A stretch of 26,951 bases of DNA from an uncultured Bacteroidales bacterium. GTDB lineage: Bacteria > Bacteroidota > Bacteroidia > Bacteroidales > Muribaculaceae. Positions 20,731-26,951 of this stretch are shown here, piece by piece. The stretch is from assembly GCA_900542185.1 (NCBI GenBank), contig UQMZ01000048.1, positions 1 through 26,951 of the forward strand, read 5' to 3'. The stretch's first letter is position 1, and each line of letters starts with the position of its first letter. The position numbers and the translations under genes are program-made. The notes under the pieces were generated by a model. The model made no database searches. It saw only the letters and a program-made list of their open reading frames with translations, and was not told where the DNA came from.

Positions 20731-22100
20731 AACATATAATATATCTGATTGCGCTGTGTGCGTTGATGTGCGGTTGCTCCGTATATCGCAACTATGAACG
20801 TCCCGAAGACCTTCCGGTGGATTCCCTATACAGGAAAGATGCCGTTGCGCAGCTTCCATCCGATACTGCCCCGCTGGGAGATCTGCCGTGGAAAGAGGTT
20901 TTCCGTGATACTGTCCTTCAACATTTGATAGAAAAGGGTCTGTCAAACAACACCGATATGCAGGTTGCTTTATTGAGACTGGACCAGGCACAGGCCAAAC
21001 TGAATGCTGCCAAACTGGCATATCTGCCTTCTCTCTCAGTGTCGGCCCAAGGGTCAGTAAGCAAAAGCGATGGATCAGCCGCTGTAAAAAGCTATCAGAT
21101 TCCGTTGCAGGCAGAATGGGAAATAGACTTGTTCGGAAAACTGCGTAATGCAAAAAAAGAGGCTCAGGCGACAATGCTCGGACAGCGTGCGTATTGCCGC
21201 GCAGTCAGGTCGGAATTGGTTGCCAATATCGCCAACAGTTATGTCAGTCTGCTCATGCTTGATGAACAACTGAAAATCACCGACAATACCATTGAGCTCT
21301 GGAAAGAGCAGGTCCGCACTATGGAATCAATGTGGCAGGTAGGCGAAACGACAGAAAATGCCGTGACTTCGGCACGTGCAAATTTGACCGGGATAGAAGC
21401 TGCCAGACTGGAATTACTGCGTCAGCAATATGAAACTGAAAATGCTGTCTGTATCCTGCTGGGCATCGCTTCACAACCGGTCAAGAGAGGGACATTAGAA
21501 GAACAGCATTTTCCCGAACAACTGAACACGGGAATCCCTTTGCGGCTCTTGTCAAGACGTCCTGATATCGTTCAGGCAGAAATGTCACTTGCCGCCGCGT
21601 ATTACTCTACCGGACAGGCACGGGCCGCTTTCTATCCGTCGTTGGTATTATCGGGAAGTGCCGGCTGGACAAATTCACTCGGCCAGGCAATCCGGAATCC
21701 GGGAGGATGGATATTGTCCGCTCTTGCCTCTCTGGCCCAGCCGCTTTTCAATCGTGGTAAACTCGTATCCAATCTCCGTGTGTCAAAAGACGAGGAACAG
21801 ATTGCTTTGCTGAATTATAAACAGGCGTTGCTTGATGCAGGGCAAGAGGTAAACAATGCCTTGTATGCCTGTGAATCGGGCAGAAAATTGATTGAAATCC
21901 ACAGTCGACAATGCCGGGAACTTGAACGCACGGTATTCACTACCGAATCATTATACCGCACCGGAAACGCAACGTATCTCGAATTGCTGACGGCACAACA
22001 GTCACTTCTTGATACACGACTTGAATTAGTCGCAGACCGTGTCGCTTATATGCAAAATATTATCACACTATATAATGCCTTAGGAGGCGGATCTGAATAA
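20727..22100 (+). CDS. Outer membrane efflux lipoprotein (TolC/NodT family)
   Basis: A 457-residue outer membrane factor. The signal peptide ends in MCGC with Cys17 as the likely lipid site, a slightly unusual lipobox. Two structural repeats follow, each with long helices (LLRLDQAQAKLNAAKLAYLP; ISLR-type segments around RRPDIVQAEMSLAAAYYSTG) and strand pairs, as in OprM. RRPDI is a hallmark of the NodT family. It forms the trimeric exit duct for the pump. Its start overlaps the pump stop by 4 bases, so all three components are made from one mRNA. Confidence 0.93.
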   Translation: MKHIIYLIALCALMCGCSVYRNYERPEDLPVDSLYRKDAVAQLPSDTAPLGDLPWKEVFRDTVLQHLIEKGLSNNTDMQVALLRLDQAQAKLNAAKLAYLPSLSVSAQGSVSKSDGSAAVKSYQIPLQAEWEIDLFGKLRNAKKEAQATMLGQRAYCRAVRSELVANIANSYVSLLMLDEQLKITDNTIELWKEQVRTMESMWQVGETTENAVTSARANLTGIEAARLELLRQQYETENAVCILLGIASQPVKRGTLEEQHFPEQLNTGIPLRLLSRRPDIVQAEMSLAAAYYSTGQARAAFYPSLVLSGSAGWTNSLGQAIRNPGGWILSALASLAQPLFNRGKLVSNLRVSKDEEQIALLNYKQALLDAGQEVNNALYACESGRKLIEIHSRQCRELERTVFTTESLYRTGNATYLELLTAQQSLLDTRLELVADRVAYMQNIITLYNALGGGSE

Positions 22101-22120
22101 AAGACAGTTGTAGATATTCG

Positions 22121-22150
22121 AAAAAACGGAGCGCCTGTTGGGGCGCTCCG
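22121..22150 (-). terminator. Terminator between the efflux operon and the MurF-like gene
   Basis: CGGAGCGCC (22127-22135) pairs with GGCGCTCCG (22142-22150) over 9 bp with a 6-base loop. Read on the minus strand it is followed by six T residues, so it terminates the MurF-like gene; it can also slow readthrough from the efflux operon. Confidence 0.8.
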
Positions 22151-22216
22151 GCTGTATCAAGGGGTTGGGGATTCGTTTTTTGTCAGTTATTCCGGTTCCT
22201 CATTAGGTTGGCTTCC

Positions 22217-23818
22217 TTATTTGAATGAATCGGGGAGGTCGTTCTCGTAAAGGACGGTTGCGCCGGGCGTCAGCAGCGGCTGCAGGCGCTTCTGAGCCTC
22301 GTTGAAATTGTCTACTACAATCAGGCTCTCGGTATCGAAATCGGACTCATTGACACCCTGCTTCAAAGCGTCGCGGTTGGTGGCGCCCACCACTATGATG
22401 ACGTCTACATGATTGTCCGAGCCGATATACTTGCCGAACTCTCGGTTCAGGTCGTACTGGCTGTCGCCTAATTCCACCATTCCGGGAGTGATGATGATGC
22501 GCTTGCCCTGCTTGAAGTCGGACAGTACATCCACGGCCATACGGGCGCCTGCAGGATTGGAATTGAACGCATCATCAATCACGGTGATGTTGCCGGGGAT
22601 CTGACGGATGCTGAGGCGGTGTTCCACAGGCTGGATGCCGGCCACGGCGGTGCGTATCTTCTGCGGCGTCATGCCGTTGTTGAGGGCGATAACGATGGCT
22701 GCCAGCAGGTCGGAGATGTTGCCTTCGCCCAGGAGGCGGGTCTGAACCTCAAACTCCAGGCCCTCGGGTCCCTGTACCGTGAAAGTGGTGCCGGCAGGAG
22801 TGTAATGAACGTCGCGTGCGATGTAGTCGCATCCCTTGTGGTTCTTGACGCCGTAGCGGAGCGTGCGGACATTGTTCACCATACGTGCGGCGCAGGGATC
22901 GGAATCATTGTTCACCACGGCCAGGCCGTCTGCGGGAAGTGCGTCGGCCAGCTCGAACTTGGTGCGGCATACGTTGTCGATGCTCTTGAATGTCTCAAGA
23001 TGCATGGGTCCGACGGCGGTGATGATACCCTCCTTAGGGTGCACTATGTCGCATATTTCCTTGATGTCGCCTATCTGTTTGGCGCCCATCTCGCAGATGA
23101 AAATCTGGTTGTAGGGCTTAAGTTGCTCGCGGATGGTGCGCACCACGCCCATCGGTGTGTTGAACGATCCGGGAGTGATGAGCGTGTCGAAGTCCATTGA
23201 CAGGATGTTGGCCAGATAGTGTTTGGTGCTGGTCTTGCCGTACGATCCGGTTATTCCGATTATCTTCAGGTCGGGCATTGAGCGGAGAATGCGCTTGGCA
23301 TCGTTGATGTAATGCTGACGGATCAGATATTCCACAGGCATCAGGATGATGTCGGCAATCATGACGGGAACGTACGAGAAGATGGACAGCATCAGTGCGG
23401 CGATGATAACCATTGACTGACCGGGGTAGTATCCCCAGAGTTGATCGCTGCCCAGGCCGCATGCCAATCCGACGATGGTGCCGACGGCAATCAGAGCCGT
23501 GACAGCATACAGACGCCACACGCGGTGGGTGAACACCAGCGGTTTTTTGGATTTGTGACGCAGGATAAGGAATATTTTGGAGAGGGCCACGAGTGCGGCC
23601 ACAAGTGCCGACAGACGATAGTCGAGGAGCACGGCCATCACCAGGAACAGCGAGGCTACGTCCACAAGCCGCCATGTGCTGCCTACATCCGATCTTAGCC
23701 ACCGCCAATAGCGTGGCAACCGATATGAATTCTGCTGGAACATCTGCAGGTCGTACTTGAAATTCAGCACGACGTAGATGCCGAGAATCACATAAATCAC
23801 AATGAAAAAAATGCTCAC
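22217..23818 (-). CDS. Membrane-anchored MurF-like Mur ligase
   Basis: A 533-residue Mur ligase. The ATP-binding loop ITGSYGKTST lies at residues 189-198, followed by the conserved middle domain (FICEMGAKQIGDI, the EMG of MurF; HLETFKS) and C-terminal domain (IDDAFNSNPAGARMAVDVL with DxxNxNP; TPGMVELG). These are MurF features, the ligase that adds D-Ala-D-Ala to the UDP-MurNAc peptide. Unlike housekeeping MurF of about 430-450 residues, it has an extra N-terminal region of about 165 residues with roughly four to five membrane spans (starting IFFIVIYVILGIYVVLNF), so it works at the membrane and may use another substrate. Same strand as the hydrolase gene 125 bases upstream. A signal to look at is whether the genome has a second MurF. 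Confidence 0.85.
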   Translation of the reverse strand: MSIFFIVIYVILGIYVVLNFKYDLQMFQQNSYRLPRYWRWLRSDVGSTWRLVDVASLFLVMAVLLDYRLSALVAALVALSKIFLILRHKSKKPLVFTHRVWRLYAVTALIAVGTIVGLACGLGSDQLWGYYPGQSMVIIAALMLSIFSYVPVMIADIILMPVEYLIRQHYINDAKRILRSMPDLKIIGITGSYGKTSTKHYLANILSMDFDTLITPGSFNTPMGVVRTIREQLKPYNQIFICEMGAKQIGDIKEICDIVHPKEGIITAVGPMHLETFKSIDNVCRTKFELADALPADGLAVVNNDSDPCAARMVNNVRTLRYGVKNHKGCDYIARDVHYTPAGTTFTVQGPEGLEFEVQTRLLGEGNISDLLAAIVIALNNGMTPQKIRTAVAGIQPVEHRLSIRQIPGNITVIDDAFNSNPAGARMAVDVLSDFKQGKRIIITPGMVELGDSQYDLNREFGKYIGSDNHVDVIIVVGATNRDALKQGVNESDFDTESLIVVDNFNEAQKRLQPLLTPGATVLYENDLPDSFK

Positions 23819-23853
23819 TTTATAATGAAATAAGAGTTAATATTCAATTATAA

Positions 23854-23929
23854 TGACGCGGCTCGGAGAGCTCGCGATATGAATGGCGGCGAGGACGTCG
23901 CCACTCCAGTATTGACGCGGCTCGGAGAG
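23854..23929. repeat. Pair of 17-base repeats with a hairpin, REP-like
   Basis: TGACGCGGCTCGGAGAG occurs at 23854-23870 and 23913-23929, 59 bases apart. Between them GGCGGC (23885-23890) can pair with GTCGCC (23897-23902). The block fills the gap between the hydrolase and MurF-like genes and is GC-rich against its AT-rich flanks. It looks like a copy of a dispersed intergenic palindromic repeat. Confidence 0.6.
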
Positions 23930-23943
23930 TCTGCGCTACTAAA

Positions 23944-24729
23944 TTATGGTTTGGGCTGAAGTTCGTTCTTGAAGAAATTTTGGGTCACTGCACGGAACTG
24001 TCCCGGCTGGTCAAGGAACGAGTAGTGACCGGCGTCCTTGAACACCACCAGTCCGGCGTCAGGTATGTTTTTCTCCATGATTTTGGCGTCGCGCATCGGG
24101 GTGGCCGTATCGTTTTCGCCCCACATCAGCAGTGTCGATGCCTTGATGGACGGCAAAAGTTGCGTCAGGTCCTGGTTTATGGACTTGCTCATCACCATGC
24201 GCATCAGCGGAGAGGAACTGCGGTAGTCGGCCGAACCGGCTTTGCCGCGCCAGGCGTCCAGAGCTTTCTGACCGCGCTCGTGTCCCAGCAGGAGAGGCAA
24301 CACACGCTTGGCCGTCTTGAAGGAATACACCTTAATATAATAGGAGAGCTTGCGCTTCGGCTTGATTCCGGCTGCATCCACCAGCATCATCTTTGACGAG
24401 AATCCGCGCGATCCGAGCACGATTGCCAGGCGTCCGCCAAAGGAATGACCCACGAGAATCGGATCGGAAATATTAAGCGAATGTGCAAATTCCTGTACCA
24501 TGTCGGCGTACTCATATACGCCCCAAACCGATGCCGGTTCGGGGCTTTTGCCATGTCCGGGCAGGTCGAGATTGTAGACGTGCATACCCGGTTCGAGTAT
24601 GCGCGCTATGCTGCGTACCGTGGACAGCTCGCAGCCCCAGCCGTGCATCAGTATGACCGGGCGTCCCGTGGGATTACCCGTCTCGTCGTAATTCAGCTCC
24701 TGGCCCGAAAGGTTTATTTTCTTTTCCAT
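23944..24729 (-). CDS. Alpha/beta hydrolase
   Basis: A 261-residue alpha/beta fold hydrolase. The nucleophile Ser96 is in GHSFGG, the acid is Asp207 in WGENDTATP, the base is His235 in DAGHYSFLDQP, and the oxyanion region is HGWG at 29-32, so the triad is complete. There is no signal peptide, so it is cytoplasmic. The substrate is unknown; esters, amides or C-C bonds are all possible in this family. It precedes the MurF-like ligase in the same orientation, which hints at a shared envelope role, but the 125-base gap with repeats leaves the operon uncertain. Its promoter overlaps that of the divergent acetyltransferase. Confidence 0.88.
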   Translation of the reverse strand: MEKKINLSGQELNYDETGNPTGRPVILMHGWGCELSTVRSIARILEPGMHVYNLDLPGHGKSPEPASVWGVYEYADMVQEFAHSLNISDPILVGHSFGGRLAIVLGSRGFSSKMMLVDAAGIKPKRKLSYYIKVYSFKTAKRVLPLLLGHERGQKALDAWRGKAGSADYRSSSPLMRMVMSKSINQDLTQLLPSIKASTLLMWGENDTATPMRDAKIMEKNIPDAGLVVFKDAGHYSFLDQPGQFRAVTQNFFKNELQPKP

Positions 24730-24753
24730 ATAATGTAAATGGCGTTTTAACTT

Positions 24754-24783
24754 ACAAAATTACGAAATTTTTCTTAATTTTGT
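24754..24783. promoter_or_regulatory. Face-to-face divergent -7 boxes
   Basis: ACAAAATTA (24754-24762) and TAATTTTGT (24775-24783) form a perfect 9-base inverted repeat. Each arm is a Bacteroidetes -7 box, one (24755-24762) for the hydrolase on the minus strand, the other (24775-24782) for the acetyltransferase on the plus strand. No clear -33 box was found for either. The two RNA polymerase sites overlap, so the genes may compete for transcription. Confidence 0.6.
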
Positions 24784-24843
24784 ACTCCAATGCCACGGAT
24801 TGACGATAATATCGCCGGTCGAAGGGCACAAGGAAAATCACGA

Positions 24844-26019
24844 ATGGAAACATTAGACTTAAAACGCAAGCTGACAGGATTGTGGAAGGATACCTTCCAC
24901 GATTCGGACGAATATATACGATTGTGGTTCGACAAGTATTATGATCCCCAATGGACGGAATATGAACAGGTCGGCAATGAGATAGTGTCGATGCTGTTTG
25001 GCGTTCCGTACGAATTCGGAGGTTTGGAAGGCAAGATTCGCGGACTGTATCTGTGCGGCCTGGCCACTAACGCCAAGTATCGCGGCCAGGGACTGATGTC
25101 GAAATTGCTTGACCGCATCAACGACAAGGCACGCGAGGCCGGATTTGCCTTCACGTTCCTGATACCCTCGACCGAGCGCTTGATCAGGTTCTATTCCCAT
25201 CACGGATATGTCAAGGCGTTCTATCGAAACCAGCTTAATTACACGGCCCTGCATAATTTCAAAAATGAATATGAATTCATTCTTGAGGAGCAGAAAGACA
25301 AGGTGGCTGAACTGAAACGTAAGCTTTATGCGACGCTGAACGGTAAGGTCATTGATGTGTCGACGCCGGCTGACAAGGGAGATGAGATAGTGAATCTTCT
25401 GATGAATGCCGAATCTGCCCAGACTGACATGTCGGTGCTTCATTCGCGAGAGGATCTGTATACAGCAATAAGGGAAAACGATGTAAGCGGTGGCAAGATA
25501 TATTATACTGAGAACGGTCAAGGGAAAGTGACGGCAGTGGCGTTCACCACTCTGATAGACCGTAGTCGTGTCGATGTCGAGCGATTGATCAGCTCGGATG
25601 ATTGCAGCACTTACAAATTGTTGGATCATATCAAGCATGCCGAACCAGATGCCGGAATCCGGATTTATGTCCGTGCCGACGAAAGCGAGTGGAAAAATCT
25701 GGCCGAGGTCCATGGAATGGCCCGTGTGCTCGACCTTTCTGAGATTTTAAAATTCCAGGCCGCTGGCTTGAAAGATTTAAAATATTCGATTCTCGTGAAC
25801 GAGGCCCCCGGACAGGTGGAACGCTACGACGTGAGAAACGGAAACGTGAAACATCGCAGCATCGAAATCGACTCCGAGGATTTCGACCAAAACAAGACCG
25901 TGATGAGTCTGAAGGATATGTCGAGCGTATTGTTCCGTCGACCCGATACCGGCGTCCTGATCACCGAAGCCTTCGGTATGCCGTCGGTGGGAGGGTACAT
26001 CAATCTGATGCTGGACTGA
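24844..26019 (+). CDS. GNAT-family N-acetyltransferase
   Basis: A 391-residue protein with an N-terminal GNAT domain: NAKYRGQGLMSKLLDRI carries the acetyl-CoA-binding RGQG at residues 80-83, and ERLIRFYSHHGYVKAFYR is the final GNAT strand and helix. The remaining 230 residues form a second GNAT-like part and a C-terminal lobe, the layout of two-domain Eis-like acetyltransferases, though the match is loose. The substrate is unknown. I chose the ATG at 24844 because METLDLKRKL begins the fold; the in-frame ATG at 24790 lies only 7 bases after the -7 box and would add 18 polar residues. A strong terminator follows at 26167. Confidence 0.82.
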   Translation: METLDLKRKLTGLWKDTFHDSDEYIRLWFDKYYDPQWTEYEQVGNEIVSMLFGVPYEFGGLEGKIRGLYLCGLATNAKYRGQGLMSKLLDRINDKAREAGFAFTFLIPSTERLIRFYSHHGYVKAFYRNQLNYTALHNFKNEYEFILEEQKDKVAELKRKLYATLNGKVIDVSTPADKGDEIVNLLMNAESAQTDMSVLHSREDLYTAIRENDVSGGKIYYTENGQGKVTAVAFTTLIDRSRVDVERLISSDDCSTYKLLDHIKHAEPDAGIRIYVRADESEWKNLAEVHGMARVLDLSEILKFQAAGLKDLKYSILVNEAPGQVERYDVRNGNVKHRSIEIDSEDFDQNKTVMSLKDMSSVLFRRPDTGVLITEAFGMPSVGGYINLMLD

Positions 26020-26051
26020 TACAACTGCCGGATTTTTGATGACCAAAATTT

Positions 26052-26102
26052 TGGTGCGTCATTAATTTATGGTGCGTCATGAATCATGAATTATGGTGCG
26101 TC
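26052..26102 (+). repeat. Three TGGTGCGTC repeats after the acetyltransferase gene
   Basis: TGGTGCGTC begins at 26052, 26070 and 26094, separated by short AT-rich variants (ATTAATTTA, ATGAATCATGAATTA). The array lies between the stop codon and the terminator and has no obvious function. Confidence 0.6.
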
Positions 26103-26166
26103 CATTCTGAACAGAGAGTCCGATAAATTCTGAAACTTATCGGCAGAAAATAAAATTTACGAAAAA

Positions 26167-26221
26167 CAGCCATCCGAGGCTCGAAAGTCGCAAGACTTAG
26201 CCTCGGATGGCTGCTTTTTTG
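26167..26221 (+). terminator. Strong Rho-independent terminator
   Basis: CAGCCATCCGAGGCT (26167-26181) pairs perfectly with AGCCTCGGATGGCTG (26199-26213). AAGTC/GACTT around a GCAA tetraloop extends the helix, and seven T residues follow. It ends the transcript of the acetyltransferase gene, 150 bases after its stop. Confidence 0.85.
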
Positions 26222-26951
26222 TGTTTTTACCCGAAATTCCGGTAAAAATGCGTAGATTGATTACAAATGTGAAAGTATTTATGTTTGTATAAGTATCTGA
26301 ATAATATATTGTTGACTATTATAAAATGTAAATTTAGCGGCCTGAGAATCGAATGAGAACTGTAGCGCGAATAATCATCGGGCAAATTTACAATTCTGAA
26401 CAAAAGGGTAGGAATCCGGATCTGGAAGGAAAGATGAGTAAAAATTGAAATTGGTCAAATTGGGACATTGTAAAAATGGCAAATTGAGACGAAGTCGCCG
26501 ATTAACAAAAAGGAATGTAAAAAGCCAAATTTAAGGATGTAAATCGAGGTAAATGTAAACAGCAGGTCGAGGGTTGCCCTATTTGGTTTTGCAAATCACA
26601 ATAATTCACAAGTCGATAAACAAGTGATAATTTGCAATTTGCAATAGTAAATAAATGGCTTGTATATAGATTAACTTAGATTAACATTAAATTAATATAG
26701 ATGAATATCAATGCTATACATCAAAATAATAAAGTGTATTTTAATAAATAAGGATATATTGCCAAAATTATTTACGAAGTTATATAGGTTGAAATGTAAT
26801 CGCCTGCTACATATTATTAAGTAAAGTCTAATCAACAATGTGCTTTAATAAAATATGTTTCTGTTTGCAAAATAATATTTCCCTGATCAGCAATTGTGTG
26901 TAAATGTAAATTTGACAAAAGTAAAATATAAATTTTGCAATTTACAAAATA
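26222..26951. other. AT-rich stretch without a visible gene
   Basis: About 730 bases with many stops in all frames and no open frame I would call. AT content is high throughout, with motifs such as GTAAATGTAAAT, and TAGATTAAC occurs at 26667 and 26677, 10 bases apart. It may be the long upstream region of a gene beyond the window. I see no convincing RNA gene, promoter or DnaA-box cluster in it. Confidence 0.5.

Noticed and set aside
24790..24843. Upstream start of the acetyltransferase at 24790
   Set aside because: The -7 box ends 7 bases before it, and the 18 extra residues are polar and not part of the GNAT fold; the ATG at 24844 fits better, although a leaderless start is not excluded.
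11..26951. CRISPR array, retron or diversity-generating retroelement
   Set aside because: No regular repeat-spacer array, no cas gene and no reverse transcriptase motif were seen.

Overview
The window looks like a chromosomal segment of a gut Bacteroidales bacterium; Muribaculaceae is my inference from gene style and base composition, not proven. The main evidence is promoters of the Bacteroidetes type (TTTG, 19-20 bases, then TAnnTTTG), which recur at 5670, 6579, 14140 and 16246. Two unrelated parts meet at a tRNA-Ala(GGC) gene at 14049-14122.

Positions 1 to about 14048 are the right-hand part of an integrated mobile element whose left end lies outside the window. A tyrosine recombinase (12589-13809, minus) sits just inside the 3' end of the tRNA, with direct repeats between them. 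The left block starts with a Zeta-type kinase/toxin and a tight seven-gene minus-strand operon (5665 down to 788). That operon runs: radical SAM protein, RlmN-like radical SAM protein, four small proteins (one with an HExxH motif), and an SF3 (P4/D5-type) replicative helicase. One promoter lies almost on top of its first ATG, and it ends at a hairpin at 778-805. From 5666 to 6697 there is no convincing gene. This stretch is AT-rich, carries direct repeats, a 34-base hyphenated palindrome, a GC-rich hairpin and an outward minus-strand promoter, and is a candidate replication or transfer control region. A plus-strand promoter at 6579-6609 then starts a leader that can form a pseudoknot, followed by an array of 13 mostly tiny genes (6698-10949). 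Several are missed by usual length cut-offs, and structured GC-rich hairpins separate some of them. A serine recombinase, two small unknown genes and a short acidic remnant complete the element. No relaxase, conjugation gene, capsid, terminase or Rep initiator is visible, so I cannot say whether it is a phage, a plasmid-like element or an ICE/IME.

Positions 14049-26951 look like host chromosome: tRNA-Ala, a family 2 glycosyltransferase, an AraC-type regulator divergent from a complete RND efflux operon (lipoprotein adaptor, pump, outer membrane lipoprotein channel), a membrane-anchored MurF-like ligase with an alpha/beta hydrolase, and a GNAT acetyltransferase. The last 0.7 kb is AT-rich and holds no gene I can see.

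The most unusual points are: the element's RlmN-like enzyme keeps the FeS cysteines and the C-terminal cysteine but has Thr where RlmN has catalytic Cys118; a recurrent fold between the tiny genes, one copy of which resembles a tRNA acceptor/T-arm minihelix; the pseudoknot leader; and the palindrome and repeat region between the two divergent transcription units.
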